A stretch of DNA of 64,000 nt from Legionella steigerwaltii (GCF_001468065.1 NZ_LNYZ01000008.1:124001-188000); one strand, 5' to 3'; counted from the stretch's first letter, positions 1 to 10,014 are shown. Notes: generated from the letters alone by a model not told the origin. Translations and numbers: made by a program.

Positions 1-102
1 GCCAATGAATGGCTGGAACGGACGACAGCGGATCCTCATTATAAATATTTGTCGTTAACTGAAGCGGGATTACAAATCATTTTAGCAAATCGATACAGTT
101 AA
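1..102 (+). CDS. 3' end of an unidentified gene (partial)
   Basis: An open frame enters from the left edge and closes with TAA at 100-102, giving the last 33 residues of a protein. The tail ends in LTEAGLQIILANRYS, which has the look of the final helix of a small regulatory or enzymatic domain, but no family can be named from it. carB follows 73 bases later on the same strand. In many bacteria carA precedes carB; this tail does not resemble the CarA C-terminus that I know, so I do not call it carA. Reading-frame continuity and the clean stop make it likely to be real coding sequence. Confidence 0.55.
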   Translation, partial: ANEWLERTTADPHYKYLSLTEAGLQIILANRYS

Positions 103-175
103 TTACGCCTCAAGGGTATAAACTTTAAGCAAAAGTAGGTAAAATACGTCAATTTTATTCTTTTTTGTTGTCAAT

Positions 176-3100
176 ATGCCAAAACGAACCGATATTAAAT
201 CCATTCTTATCCTCGGAGCAGGTCCTATTGTGATAGGACAAGCATGTGAATTTGATTACTCTGGTACCCAAGCGGTACGCGCCCTAAGGGAGGAAGGGTA
301 TCGAGTAATCCTGGTAAATTCTAATCCTGCTACCATTATGACTGATCCAGAACTTGCTGATGCAACTTATGTTGAGCCTGTTTCCTGGAAAGAAGTAGCG
401 CGTATCATTGAAATTGAGCGCCCAGATGCTCTTTTGCCTACTATGGGAGGACAAACAGCTCTGAATTGTGCTCTGGATCTAGTACGTGAAGGAATCTTGG
501 CGAAATATGATGTTGAAATGATCGGCGCAACACGAGAGGCAATTGATCGCGCTGAAGATAGAGAAAAATTTCGTCAATTGATGATTAAAATTGGTTTGGA
601 TATGCCACGTTCGGCAATTGCTCATAGTATGGAAGAAGCGATCCAGGTACAAGCACAATTAGGTTACCCAGCAATTATTCGTCCTTCATTTACTATGGGT
701 GGTAGTGGTGGCGGTATTGCTTATAACCGAGAGGAATTCGAAGAAATTTGTATGCGTGGTTTGGAGTTGTCACCAACCCATGAATTGTTGATCGACGAGT
801 CAGTGCTGGGTTGGAAAGAGTTTGAAATGGAAGTAGTCCGCGACAAAAATGATAATTGCATTATTGTCTGTACCATAGAGAACTTTGATCCTATGGGGGT
901 GCACACTGGAGATTCGATTACTGTGGCTCCAGCACAAACGCTCACCGACAAAGAATATCAACGCATGCGTGATGCAGCCATTAAAGTGTTAAGAGCTGTA
1001 GGAGTGGACACAGGGGGATCGAACGTACAATTTGCTGTTAATCCAGAGGATGGTCGTATGCTTGTTGTAGAAATGAACCCTCGAGTTTCACGAAGTTCTG
1101 CTTTGGCTTCCAAGGCAACTGGTTTCCCTATCGCAAAAGTTGCAGCAAAACTGGCTGTAGGCTACACTCTTGATGAGTTAAAAAATGAAATTACAGGTGG
1201 CAAAACCCCTGCTTCATTTGAACCAAGTATTGATTATGTTGTCACAAAAGTACCCCGATTTAATTTCGATAAATTCCCTCAAACCTCAGATACACTGACT
1301 ACACAAATGAAGTCCGTGGGCGAGGTGATGGCCATCGGCTCCAATTTCCAGGAATCGTTACAAAAAGCAATTCGTGGATTAGAAATAGGGCGTTCTGGTT
1401 TGCACCCTCTGTTCCAAAAAGGCGATTTAGCACGTTTAAGAGGGCATTTACGCGAGCCAACCCCAGATCGACTTTGGTACATTGCTGATGCATTTAGAAG
1501 CGATATGTCGCTTGAAGAAATTCACCAGGAAAGTCGTGTTGATCCTTGGTTTTTGGCCCAAATCGAAGAACTGGTTGCCCTGGAGCGTTCAGTCGCAGGT
1601 AAAAAACTGGCGGATGTGGATGCCGTGACCTTACGGTTGCTGAAACGACGCGGTTTTGCTGATGCTTATTTAGCTAAACTCTGGTCGTGTGCCGAAGAAC
1701 AAGTACGTACACAACGTAAAGAACTAGGCATTGTTCCTGTTTACAAGCGCATAGATTCTTGCGCTGGGGAATTCCCGAGTGATACGGCTTATATGTATTC
1801 TTGTTATGAAACCCGTTGCGAAGCTCGCCCAGATACTACTGACAAGAAAAAAATTATGATCCTTGGCGGTGGACCTAATCGTATTGGTCAGGGTATTGAG
1901 TTTGATTATTGCTGTGTGCATGCCGCTATGGCGCTTAGGGAAGCGGGTTGTCAAACCATCATGGTCAATTGCAATCCCGAAACAGTATCTACTGATTTTG
2001 ATACCTCAGATCGCTTGTATTTTGAGCCGGTGACTTTAGAGGATGTTTTAGGTATTGTCGACGTAGAAAAACCAGACGGAGTTATTGTGCATTACGGTGG
2101 TCAAACCCCCTTAAAATTAGCACGTGCTTTAGAAGCAAACGGGGTTAAAATCATTGGGACTTCTCCTGACGCCATCGATAGAGCGGAGGATAGAGATCGG
2201 TTTCAAAAGTTAGTGACGGCGCTGAAATTACATCAACCTGATAATGGTACGGTACGTAGTGAGGCAGAGGCTATTACTTTAGCAAATAAGATTGGTTATC
2301 CATTGGTCGTTAGACCTTCCTATGTTCTCGGAGGTCGAGCAATGGAAGTTGTCTACCAAGAAGATGATTTACGACATTATCTCTCGCATGCGGTGGCTGT
2401 ATCTAATGATTCACCCGTATTGTTAGACAAATTTTTAAATGATGCCATCGAAGTAGATATTGATGCAGTTTGTGATGGAAAAGAGGTATTGATTGGTGCT
2501 GTAATGGAGCACATAGAGCAAGCGGGCATTCATTCGGGAGATTCTGCGTGTACCTTACCTCCATTTAGCCTCAGTGTTGTGGTGCAACAAGATTTAATGG
2601 AGCAAATGCGTCAAATGGCATTGAATTTAGGCGTAGTGGGTTTGATTAACGCGCAATTTGCGATTCAAGCGGATGACATTTATGTTCTAGAAGTTAATCC
2701 AAGAGCGTCAAGGACAGTTCCTTTTGTTTCCAAAGCGACAGGGCTTCCTTTGGCTAAAATTGCTGCGCTTTGCAAGCTGGGAATTAGTCTAAAAGAGCAA
2801 GGTTTAAGTCAAAATCATCATATGCCATCGTTTTATTCAATAAAACTCCCAGTTTTTCCTTTCATCAAATTTTCTGGAGTAGATTCTATTCTTGGCCCTG
2901 AAATGAAATCAACAGGTGAAGTAATGGGTATTGCCAGACGTTTTGGACAAGCTTATGCTAAGGCACAATTGGGAGCAGGCTGTAATATAGCCAAACGACG
3001 ACGTGCATTTGTCTCCGTTCGTGATGCAGATAAAACACGAGTGGGGGAAATTGCAAAGCGATTGATTGAGTTGGGTTTTGAAATCATTGCAACGCGTGGC

Positions 3101-3382
3101 ACTGCTTTGGCTTTGCAGGCAGCAGGTGTGGATTGTCGCAGAGTATTTAAAGTGAATGAAGGTAGACCACACGTTTTGGATTTTATAAAAAATAACGAAA
3201 TTGATTTTATTGTCAATACAACCGAGGGCAAGCAAGCAATCGCCGATTCTTTTGCAATCAGACGCAATGCATTACAACACAAGGTTAGCTATACTACGAC
3301 TTTGTCAGGTGCTGAGGCAGCTTGTTTGGCTATGAAATATGAGGATAGGGAGACTGTAACCCGGTTACAGGATTTACATTAG
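176..3382 (+). CDS. carB: Carbamoyl-phosphate synthase large subunit
   Basis: CarB makes carbamoyl phosphate from bicarbonate, ammonia (channelled from the CarA glutaminase) and two ATP, feeding pyrimidine and arginine synthesis in the cytoplasm. The 1068-residue length matches the family (about 1070). The internal duplication is plain: [17 protein letters not shown] near the N-terminus is echoed by [17 protein letters not shown] at about residue 563, each followed by an ATP-grasp domain ([11 protein letters not shown] in the first half, [13 protein letters not shown] in the second). The last ~130 residues form the MGS-like allosteric domain. The ATG at 176 gives the standard start ([17 protein letters not shown]). 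No carA is visible in the window, so the subunit genes are either separated or carA lies further left. Confidence 0.98.
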   Translation: MPKRTDIKSILILGAGPIVIGQACEFDYSGTQAVRALREEGYRVILVNSNPATIMTDPELADATYVEPVSWKEVARIIEIERPDALLPTMGGQTALNCALDLVREGILAKYDVEMIGATREAIDRAEDREKFRQLMIKIGLDMPRSAIAHSMEEAIQVQAQLGYPAIIRPSFTMGGSGGGIAYNREEFEEICMRGLELSPTHELLIDESVLGWKEFEMEVVRDKNDNCIIVCTIENFDPMGVHTGDSITVAPAQTLTDKEYQRMRDAAIKVLRAVGVDTGGSNVQFAVNPEDGRMLVVEMNPRVSRSSALASKATGFPIAKVAAKLAVGYTLDELKNEITGGKTPASFEPSIDYVVTKVPRFNFDKFPQTSDTLTTQMKSVGEVMAIGSNFQESLQKAIRGLEIGRSGLHPLFQKGDLARLRGHLREPTPDRLWYIADAFRSDMSLEEIHQESRVDPWFLAQIEELVALERSVAGKKLADVDAVTLRLLKRRGFADAYLAKLWSCAEEQVRTQRKELGIVPVYKRIDSCAGEFPSDTAYMYSCYETRCEARPDTTDKKKIMILGGGPNRIGQGIEFDYCCVHAAMALREAGCQTIMVNCNPETVSTDFDTSDRLYFEPVTLEDVLGIVDVEKPDGVIVHYGGQTPLKLARALEANGVKIIGTSPDAIDRAEDRDRFQKLVTALKLHQPDNGTVRSEAEAITLANKIGYPLVVRPSYVLGGRAMEVVYQEDDLRHYLSHAVAVSNDSPVLLDKFLNDAIEVDIDAVCDGKEVLIGAVMEHIEQAGIHSGDSACTLPPFSLSVVVQQDLMEQMRQMALNLGVVGLINAQFAIQADDIYVLEVNPRASRTVPFVSKATGLPLAKIAALCKLGISLKEQGLSQNHHMPSFYSIKLPVFPFIKFSGVDSILGPEMKSTGEVMGIARRFGQAYAKAQLGAGCNIAKRRRAFVSVRDADKTRVGEIAKRLIELGFEIIATRGTALALQAAGVDCRRVFKVNEGRPHVLDFIKNNEIDFIVNTTEGKQAIADSFAIRRNALQHKVSYTTTLSGAEAACLAMKYEDRETVTRLQDLH

Positions 3383-3420
3383 GTGCGGTTGATAATTGTC
3401 AACGGACCATAATAAAACGT

Positions 3421-3478
3421 GTAACCCGGATGATTGGATATCGTATTCCCGGGTTACGCTTCGCTGCACCCAAGCTAC
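3421..3478. repeat. Dispersed palindromic element, copy 1 (carB-greA)
   Basis: Shortened copy of the window's main repeat. GTAACCCGG (3421-3429) pairs with CCGGGTTAC (3449-3457), and the right end reads GCTTCGCTGCACCCAAGCTAC. It lacks the left GTAGCC arm that full copies have. Lying 38 bases after the carB stop, it can fold into a hairpin and may end carB transcription. Confidence 0.75.
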
Positions 3479-3569
3479 AACGGTTTCTTTAACTTAATGC
3501 GAAAGCTCTTTTTCTTGATGTATTGGAGAAAAGGTAGAATTACCAGGGAAATATTTTTTTGAGGTAGAT

Positions 3570-4046
3570 ATGAGTAAACACCCCATGACAGTACATGGTG
3601 CAGAAGCACTGAAAGAAGAATTACAACGTTTAAAATTTGTTGATAGACCTCGTATTGTTGAAGCGATTGCTACAGCACGAGCTCATGGCGATTTGAAAGA
3701 AAACGCTGAATATCATGCTGCTCGCGAACAGCAAAGTTTTAATGAGGGACGTATTCAGGAGTTAGAAGCAAAATTATCTCATGCACAAATTATTGATATT
3801 AGTAAATTGCCTAACAATGGCAAGGTAGTTTTTGGTTCAACCGTTACCGTTAGCCATACAGCAACAGATGCTCAGGTAACTTACAAAATTGTGGGTGAAG
3901 ATGAAGCCGACATTAAACAAAATAAAATCTCCTACAGTTCCCCTATGGGTCGTGCTTTAATCGGTAAAGAGTTGGATGACTCAGTCACAGTCAATACACC
4001 AGGCGGTATGGTGGAATACGAAATTATTGATGTTCAATATGTATAA
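3570..4046 (+). CDS. greA: Transcription elongation factor GreA
   Basis: GreA enters the secondary channel of RNA polymerase and stimulates cleavage of backtracked transcripts. Its 158 residues equal the E. coli protein. The N-terminal coiled coil carries the conserved tip [11 protein letters not shown], with the acidic residues that act at the polymerase active site. The C-terminal FKBP-like domain ends with [14 protein letters not shown] and [12 protein letters not shown], as in other GreA proteins. The ATG at 3570 is preceded by GAGGTAGAT, a good ribosome binding site. It stands alone between two copies of the dispersed palindrome, so it is probably its own transcription unit; carB-greA adjacency is common in gammaproteobacteria. 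Confidence 0.97.
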   Translation: MSKHPMTVHGAEALKEELQRLKFVDRPRIVEAIATARAHGDLKENAEYHAAREQQSFNEGRIQELEAKLSHAQIIDISKLPNNGKVVFGSTVTVSHTATDAQVTYKIVGEDEADIKQNKISYSSPMGRALIGKELDDSVTVNTPGGMVEYEIIDVQYV

Positions 4047-4061
4047 AAATATTGAGCTATC

Positions 4062-4149
4062 GTAGCCTGAGTGCAGCGCAGCGCAACCCGGGATTGAGGC
4101 TTATTCATTTCCAAAAAACCCGGATTCCGCTGCGCTGCACTCAGGCTAC
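4062..4149. repeat. Dispersed palindromic element, copy 2 (greA-kinase)
   Basis: Full-length copy. The left arm GTAGCCTGAGTGCAGCGCAG with CAACCCGGGATT pairs with the right arm AACCCGGATTCCGCTGCGCTGCACTCAGGCTAC across a short AT-rich loop. It starts 15 bases after the greA stop and could serve as its terminator, though there is no T-run typical of an intrinsic terminator. Confidence 0.85.
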
Positions 4150-4259
4150 CTGAATTGAACTTTTCAGATGTAAAGGTCTATAATATAAAGAGCATTCTTT
4201 GAGCGCTTCACTGCCTAACTTTTAATTTAATCTTTGTGTTTCTATTACAGGAAGTAATA

Positions 4260-6884
4260 ATGGACACTTTTTCTGAGTGGTTTCAAACAACTTCAATTCC
4301 CGCTGATGTAATAACGGGTCATTATGATTTGAAGTTAGTGTTCTTATCCTATGTAATCGCAGTTTTTGCTTCTTATGTTGCATTAAATCTTGTAGGCAGG
4401 CTTCGCGCTACAAAAAATAAGCAGGCACGAATCTATTGGCTTGCTGGTGGTGCTTTTGCCATGGGGGCAGGAATATGGTCAATGCATTTTGTGGGTATGT
4501 TAGCTTTTATCATGCCTATGCCTATGGAATATGATTTAAGTTGGACTGCTGCCTCGCTAATTGTTGCCATACTTGCATCTGCCTTAGCTTTGTTTATTTT
4601 ACAGAAAAAAGATTACTCCATCTTACATTTTGCGTTGGGGGGGTTAATCGTAGGTCTTGCTATATCCTGTATGCACTATGCGGGTATGGAAGCAATGAAA
4701 GTTCATGTAACTATTCATTATTTACCGGGTTTATTTTTTCTTTCTATTGCTATTGGAATCGCTGCTGCAGAAGCCGCAATTTGGTTAGCATTAGAAAGTA
4801 ACTATGGTTCAAGTAAAAGACAATTTAATCTGAAAATCATTAGTTCTTTACTAATGGGACTCGCTATTTGTGGCATGCATTATACTGGAATGTCAGCAGC
4901 AGTATTTACCCCCAATTTATCCCATGTGATGGTAAGTGAAAATGCAGGGATACAACCTAGTTATTTAGCCTTTTTTATTGCAGGAATTAGTGGATTGATT
5001 TTTGCTCTTGCACTGACTGCATCAAATTATTACAAAAAAATGGTCACGGCGATTTCAAATGAGAAGGAGTTTCTCAATGCAATGCTTGATAACTTAGAAG
5101 ATGGAATTATCGCATGTAACGCAGATGGGCGAATTACTGTCTTGAATCATACGATTCAAAAATACATAAACTCAGACAAGTCAAATAAAAATATTAACAA
5201 TATATTGGATTATTTTAACCTTTACACACCGAATAATAAGCCAATTAACCCCAATGATTTTCCGCTCAAGCGAGCCTTAAACGGCGAACGTTTGCGCGGT
5301 GTTGAACTCATGATGCACATTAAAAATAATGGGATTCGCAATGTGGTCATTGATGGACAAAAAATTATTAATTCAGAGGGAAAGAACCTAGGCGCAGTGA
5401 TTGTAATCCATGATATCACTGATCTGAAACAAACTGAAAAACTAAAGAATGAGTTCGTTTCCATCGTAAGTCATGAGTTACGAACGCCACTTACTTCAAT
5501 ACGTGGCTCCTTGGGGTTATTAGTGAGTGGGGTTATGGGTAAATTCTCCGAAAAGATAATGAAATTGCTTGAAATAGCAAATAATAACTGCGAACGTCTC
5601 CTGTTGTTAATTAATGATATTCTGGATATTGAAAAAATTGAAGCCGGTAAAATGGATTTTGAATTAAAAGTCATAAACTTAAATGAAATAGTACAAGAAT
5701 CAGTTGATGTTAATAAGATGTATGCAGATAAGTTTGGGGTGAAAATTGAATTCATCCCTCCTGAAAAAGAATATTTAGTAACAGTCGATTCAGACCGTTT
5801 AATGCAAGTTTTAGCCAATTTAGTTTCTAATGCGTGTAAGTTTTCTTATGAAAATGAGAAGGTGACTTTAAGAATTCAACAAGTAGATTCTTCTGTTCGT
5901 GTATCTGTTTCAAATAAGGGGAATGGAATATCACCTGAATTTCAGCCACGAATTTTTCAAAAATTTTCTCAAGGAGACTCCTCAACAACCCGTGGAAAGG
6001 GGGGGACTGGCCTAGGGTTAAACATTAGTAAGACCATTATAGAAAAAATGGGCGGGGGGTTAAATTTTGAGAGTAAGCCTAATGATCTAACTACATTTTA
6101 TTTTGATTTACCATTAGCACAGCAATTACTTATTAGCCAAGAAAAAAATCAAATAGTCGTCCCGGAATCTAGAAAGAAATTGCTTATTTGTGAAGACGAT
6201 AGTGATCAATCCAATTACATCAAATTACTTTTGGAATCAGCCGGTTTTCTTGTAGAGGTGGCCAATACTGCTGACGAGGCACGAAAATTGTTAAAAAAAC
6301 AGGAATACCATGCACTCTTGTTGGATCTCATATTACCGGATCAAGATGGAGTTTCATTTATCAGAGAACTGCGTGCCAACAAAAAAACGAAGAATTTGCC
6401 CATCATTGTACTTTCAGTCATTGCTGAGACAGGAAGGGAGTTGTCAAATGGGGATGCTGTGTCAATACTCGATTGGTTGGATAAACCAATAGACTTTAAT
6501 AAGCTGCTTTTTACAATCAGCAAAATACAGAAAAATAACGCCCACGGCATACCGCACATATTGCACGTTGAAGATAATAAAGACACACAAAAAATTTTAG
6601 AGGTTCTTCTGGAAAAACATGCGAAAGTTTCAGCCGCGAATAACTTAAACGAAGCAAAAAAGATGCTCGAAAAAGAGAAATATAATTTAGTGATCTTGGA
6701 TTTATTGTTGCCAGATGGAAATGGCGCAGACATTCTACCCTTGATATCGAAATATCATGCGCCAGTGCTTGTATTTTCTGATACTAAATTAAATGAAGAT
6801 TATTCTAAATACGTGAGCCAAGCCTTGCTTAAGTCGAATTCTTCAAATGAAATTTTATTAAATACGATTAAAAACCTTCTTTAA
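4260..6884 (+). CDS. MHYT-domain hybrid sensor histidine kinase with two receivers
   Basis: Membrane sensor kinase of about 874 residues. The N-terminal 245 residues are a multi-helix MHYT module with three repeats of the signature (MHFVGM near 75, MHYAGM near 138, MHYTGM near 205), proposed in the family to bind copper and sense a diatomic gas. A PAS-like region (about 275-385) is followed by the HisKA box SHELRTP with phospho-acceptor His405, an ATPase domain (NLVSNACKF, then KGGTGLGLNISK), and two receivers with acceptor aspartates near 689 (LLLDLILPD) and 814 (VILDLLLPD). I start at ATG 4260, which has AGGAAG six bases upstream, rather than the in-frame GTG at 4236. It leads a three-gene cluster with a receiver and a GGDEF protein, so it is probably the input of a phosphorelay. 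Confidence 0.93.
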   Translation: MDTFSEWFQTTSIPADVITGHYDLKLVFLSYVIAVFASYVALNLVGRLRATKNKQARIYWLAGGAFAMGAGIWSMHFVGMLAFIMPMPMEYDLSWTAASLIVAILASALALFILQKKDYSILHFALGGLIVGLAISCMHYAGMEAMKVHVTIHYLPGLFFLSIAIGIAAAEAAIWLALESNYGSSKRQFNLKIISSLLMGLAICGMHYTGMSAAVFTPNLSHVMVSENAGIQPSYLAFFIAGISGLIFALALTASNYYKKMVTAISNEKEFLNAMLDNLEDGIIACNADGRITVLNHTIQKYINSDKSNKNINNILDYFNLYTPNNKPINPNDFPLKRALNGERLRGVELMMHIKNNGIRNVVIDGQKIINSEGKNLGAVIVIHDITDLKQTEKLKNEFVSIVSHELRTPLTSIRGSLGLLVSGVMGKFSEKIMKLLEIANNNCERLLLLINDILDIEKIEAGKMDFELKVINLNEIVQESVDVNKMYADKFGVKIEFIPPEKEYLVTVDSDRLMQVLANLVSNACKFSYENEKVTLRIQQVDSSVRVSVSNKGNGISPEFQPRIFQKFSQGDSSTTRGKGGTGLGLNISKTIIEKMGGGLNFESKPNDLTTFYFDLPLAQQLLISQEKNQIVVPESRKKLLICEDDSDQSNYIKLLLESAGFLVEVANTADEARKLLKKQEYHALLLDLILPDQDGVSFIRELRANKKTKNLPIIVLSVIAETGRELSNGDAVSILDWLDKPIDFNKLLFTISKIQKNNAHGIPHILHVEDNKDTQKILEVLLEKHAKVSAANNLNEAKKMLEKEKYNLVILDLLLPDGNGADILPLISKYHAPVLVFSDTKLNEDYSKYVSQALLKSNSSNEILLNTIKNLL

Positions 6885-6907
6885 CAGATAGATTAAAAGA
6901 GAGAAAT

Positions 6908-7300
6908 ATGACTGATAAAGAACTTAAAAAGATTTTATATGCTGAAGATGAAGAGGATATAAGGGCAATTGCTCAAATTGCATTGGAAGATATTGGTGGT
7001 TTTTCAGTAAGGTATTGTTCTAATGGGAAAAAAATTCTTGAAGCAGCAAAAGAATATATCCCGGATTTACTTTTATTGGATGTCATGATGCCTGAAATGG
7101 ATGGACCTACTACGTTACGCGAATTACGTAAGAATCCAGATTTTATAAAAATACCGGCTATATTTATGACTGCTAAAATACAAAGTAATGAGATAGAGGA
7201 TTATAAATCAATTGGAGCAATTGATGTCATTAAAAAACCTTTTGATCCTTTGACTCTTGCAACGTCAATAAAAAATGCATGGTTGAAATATAATGGATGA
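6908..7300 (+). CDS. Single-domain response regulator (CheY-like)
   Basis: The 130 residues are one receiver domain and nothing else. The acidic pair is in YAEDEED, the acceptor is Asp58 in LLLLDVMMPE, the conserved Thr lies in IFMTAK, and the Lys in IKKPFDP. With no output domain it most likely shuttles phosphate between the hybrid kinase upstream and the Hpt domain of the next gene, or acts by protein-protein contact. It begins 23 bases after the kinase stop and its own stop overlaps the next start by 8 bases (ATGGATGA), so the three genes are almost certainly one operon. Confidence 0.93.
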   Translation: MTDKELKKILYAEDEEDIRAIAQIALEDIGGFSVRYCSNGKKILEAAKEYIPDLLLLDVMMPEMDGPTTLRELRKNPDFIKIPAIFMTAKIQSNEIEDYKSIGAIDVIKKPFDPLTLATSIKNAWLKYNG

Positions 7301-8924
7301 AAAAATACAGAAAAAATTACATGATCTTTTTGTTCTCTATAGTAAGAATTTACCCGAGAAAATTCATAGTATAGAGATGCAATGGCATGAGCAACTCAAA
7401 CAATGGGATTTGACGGGTTTTCAAAGCTTTCATCGCGATGTCCATAGTCTGTGTGGCTCAGCAGGAACCTATGGTTATACCGAATTAAGCGGCACAGCAC
7501 GCAAGATGGAAATATTATTAAAGGAAATTCTAGCTAAGGGTACATTAACCCATGATGATCAAGAAAAAATTAATTCCTTTTTTGGTCAACTAAAGAGTGC
7601 ATTGGCTCAAGAGGCTCCTAAAAAACCGTTAACTTTTGCAGATGGAGCGAAGCTTACAGACAATAAATTGGTGTACATATTGGAACCGGAAACTGAGTTA
7701 GTTGATGAACTGAGTGAAAGTCTTAAACAGGCTGGTTATCACGCACAAACCATCAAAGATACATCATCATTATTAAGTTTAATTCAAGAAAAACAGCCCA
7801 TTGCTCTAATTATTAATACTCATTATTTGAAAAAATCAGCTCTGGATCAGCTGCTTGACCTACAAAAAAAACAAAAAACACCGACCCAATTATTTTGTAT
7901 CGTTCCAAATGCTGATTTATTCCCTCGGCTTACGGCCATACGCGCTGGTTGTGTGGCTTATTTTCAAAAACCCCTCGATGTATCTTATCTGGTACAAGAA
8001 TTAAATATAAATTGCAGTTCAACTATGAATGAAGCATATCGCATTTTAATTCTGGATGACTCTAAACCATTAGCTGAATACTATTCACTGATTTTAAAGC
8101 AAGCGGACATGATTACTCGTGCCATCACTAATCCATTAAACTTATTAAAAGAGCTTGAAACGTTTCAGCCAGATTTGCTGTTAATGGATATTTACATGCC
8201 AGAATGTTCTGGTTTAGAGCTTGCTGCGTTGTTACGTAAGGATAGACGATACACAAAAATGCCTATTATTTTCCTCTCTACTGAGGATGATAAAAATAAA
8301 AAATTAGCAGCCATTAGTTTGGGTGGAGACGATTTTCTTACCAAACCTGTTTCTCCACATGATTTGGTTTCAGCGGTACGCTCGCGATCAAATCGCGCGA
8401 GTATTTTAAATTATTACATGACTACTGATAGTCTGACTGGTTTATTAAACCACTCGAGTATTTTGAATCGCTTAAATATTGAAGTAGCAAGAGCAAAACA
8501 GCAGAATTTACCTTTGTCTTTTATCATGATCGATATTGATCATTTTAAATTGATTAATGACACCTACGGTCATCCATTTGGTGATCTTGTAATTAAAAAG
8601 CTGGCCTCTTTATTTATGGTGAGTTTACGTAATCGAGACATTATTGGGCGATACGGTGGAGAAGAATTTGCACTCATATTGCCCGGTGCTGATCTTGAAA
8701 GCAGTCAAAAAATTTGTAATGACTTGCGGCTTCAATTTTCTAAAAATTATTTCACTGTGAATGAACAAAAAGTACATGTAACGATTAGTGTTGGAATCTC
8801 TTATTTTAATGGCAATCATGATATCAACAGCATCGTAATCCAAGCAGATAAGGCTTTATATAAAGCCAAGGAAAATGGCCGAAATCAAGTAGTAGTCTTT
8901 GATGAGACTCTGATTTTGAATTAG
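7293..8924 (+). CDS. Hpt-pseudoreceiver-receiver-GGDEF diguanylate cyclase
   Basis: A 543-residue phosphorelay output protein. The N-terminal Hpt domain has the acceptor in HSLCGSAGT (His51). Next comes a receiver-like domain (about 127-240) in which the acceptor position reads LIINTHYL, Asn175 replacing Asp, so it is probably not phosphorylated. A normal receiver follows (acceptor Asp299 in LLLMDIYMPE). The C-terminal GGDEF domain is intact: GGEEF at 455-459 and the product-inhibition I-site RNRD at 446-449, five residues before it. The expected activity is making cyclic di-GMP from two GTP, with feedback inhibition. Overlap with the receiver gene and the kinase upstream suggest the path kinase His to Asp to Hpt to receiver to cyclase. 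Confidence 0.92.
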   Translation: MDEKIQKKLHDLFVLYSKNLPEKIHSIEMQWHEQLKQWDLTGFQSFHRDVHSLCGSAGTYGYTELSGTARKMEILLKEILAKGTLTHDDQEKINSFFGQLKSALAQEAPKKPLTFADGAKLTDNKLVYILEPETELVDELSESLKQAGYHAQTIKDTSSLLSLIQEKQPIALIINTHYLKKSALDQLLDLQKKQKTPTQLFCIVPNADLFPRLTAIRAGCVAYFQKPLDVSYLVQELNINCSSTMNEAYRILILDDSKPLAEYYSLILKQADMITRAITNPLNLLKELETFQPDLLLMDIYMPECSGLELAALLRKDRRYTKMPIIFLSTEDDKNKKLAAISLGGDDFLTKPVSPHDLVSAVRSRSNRASILNYYMTTDSLTGLLNHSSILNRLNIEVARAKQQNLPLSFIMIDIDHFKLINDTYGHPFGDLVIKKLASLFMVSLRNRDIIGRYGGEEFALILPGADLESSQKICNDLRLQFSKNYFTVNEQKVHVTISVGISYFNGNHDINSIVIQADKALYKAKENGRNQVVVFDETLILN

Positions 8925-8926
8925 TT

Positions 8927-9124
8927 TCTCAATTTATCACTAGCTATCATCTTAAAACTCTGCTGCGCTTTATTTTCCATTTGGAGCAAAATGCTCCCTC
9001 ATTAGAAACTTTAAATCTTTCTCAACAAAGCTTAGAAGTTGGCGAGTTAATAGCAATTCTAGAGGTGCTTGAAAAAACCACCGCTTCTATCCATCAAAAC
9101 AGTCTTACTGCTCTGACCGTTTAG
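8927..9124 (+). pseudogene. Possible remnant of a leucine-rich-repeat gene
   Basis: After the cyclase stop, another plus-strand frame stays open to TAG at 9122-9124 and encodes about 65 residues with no plausible start or ribosome binding site. The text includes LETLNLSQQSLEVGELIA, which has leucine-rich-repeat spacing such as occurs in Legionella effectors. This may be the tail of a decayed gene. Its last bases overlap the stop of the convergent gene at 9121. The evidence is composition and an open frame only. Confidence 0.3.
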
Positions 9125-9750
9125 ATAAAGTAGGGTCGTAAAATTTCTAGAGCTTTTTCCCAAGAGGAAAAAGTTTCTTCAAACCGTATGCTTAAACACC
9201 ATCGCTCTTTTTTAAGATCTTTCATCACTACGTTGTGTGGAATGTCAGTTCTTACCAACGTGGGGTGAATGATCTCCACAGACTCGAGTAACTGTAACTG
9301 GTGTGGTTCGAAGTAAATGTTCGAACGTGTGCCATAGTGAATGCCATTGAGTATATCAATACCTGGTATGGTTGCCTCTTGCTCAGAAGGCCATATTTCG
9401 GAAAGAGTACATTTCCACCAATTCATGATAGAGGAAGCCTTTGTTAGATTCCAATTAATTGCACATACACACCGCTCCCAACGATACCCATTGCGAATCA
9501 CATCAGAATGAATTAAACCAGATGCTCCTGGCTTTTTATAAAAAAGAATCACCCATTTGATTTTTAATCCCACTTTTTTAAATAACTGAAAAATTTCTTT
9601 ATTCAATATTTCATCGGGAAAATAAGTTATATATCTAGCTTTCACATCTTGATTCATATGTGGGTATTCAAAATAGGGACTTAGAGGATTGTGATTTAAG
9701 TTTAAAACTTGATAGTAAGATGGCATAAAAACCTTGCAAGCTGGAAGCAT
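9121..9750 (-). CDS. Hypothetical protein, possible 2OG-Fe(II) oxygenase fold
   Basis: A 209-residue soluble protein of no certain family. It contains a spaced pattern like the iron and 2-oxoglutarate ligands of 2OG-Fe(II) dioxygenases: HSD near residue 81, a distal His in RTDIPHNVV near 173, and an Arg in LSIRFEE near 188. Spacing and order (HxD, His about 90 residues later, Arg about 15 further) fit aspartyl/prolyl hydroxylase-like proteins, so an oxygenase role is an inference from motifs. ATG at 9750 is preceded by AGGTG seven bases upstream. It stands alone, facing the cyclase operon. An uncharacterised family is equally possible. Confidence 0.6.
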   Translation of the reverse strand: MLPACKVFMPSYYQVLNLNHNPLSPYFEYPHMNQDVKARYITYFPDEILNKEIFQLFKKVGLKIKWVILFYKKPGASGLIHSDVIRNGYRWERCVCAINWNLTKASSIMNWWKCTLSEIWPSEQEATIPGIDILNGIHYGTRSNIYFEPHQLQLLESVEIIHPTLVRTDIPHNVVMKDLKKERWCLSIRFEETFSSWEKALEILRPYFI

Positions 9751-9907
9751 AATATAGCACCTATTAAAGGTGATTCTCTCTTATTATAGCCATAAATCGA
9801 CAAGACCAGGACAAGCGCGTGAGTGCTTAAAAAATAACAATTCTCAGTTATATGCTTATAACTAATCAAAATACTATCAGAGAGTTATTTTGGAGCCACT
9901 ATTTGGG

Positions 9908-9973
9908 CTAGGCTTGTAATGCTTCAATGATTAAATCTGGACCGATGCCCACAATCCAAATGAAGTAGGTCAT
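9908..9973 (-). CDS. Possible 21-residue hydrophobic small protein
   Basis: A short frame, MTYFIWIVGIGPDLIIEALQA then TAG, begins with ATG at 9973 and has AGGA six bases upstream. It lies just downstream of the Tim44-like gene on the same strand, and its ribosome binding site sits within the hairpin at 9980-10004. The sequence is strongly hydrophobic, as membrane microproteins are, but an ORF this short arises easily by chance. Confidence 0.2.
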   Translation of the reverse strand: MTYFIWIVGIGPDLIIEALQA

Positions 9974-9979
9974 GAGAAA

Positions 9980-10004
9980 TCCTGGGTCTCACTGAAACCC
10001 AGGA
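9980..10004 (-). terminator. Hairpin after the Tim44-like gene
   Basis: TCCTGGGT (9980-9987) and ACCCAGGA (9997-10004) form an 8-bp perfect stem with a nine-base loop, ten bases past the stop of the minus-strand gene. On that strand the stem is followed by TTTCTC, a weak U-tract. It may be a factor-independent terminator. Confidence 0.45.
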
Positions 10005-10014
10005 TAATTTAATG

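Noticed and set aside
1-102. End of carA
   Set aside because: Position would fit, but the 33 residues do not resemble the CarA C-terminus I know, so it is left unnamed.
2909-3282. Two antisense ORFs of about 108 residues in carB
   Set aside because: Shadows of the conserved C-terminal domain of CarB in other frames.
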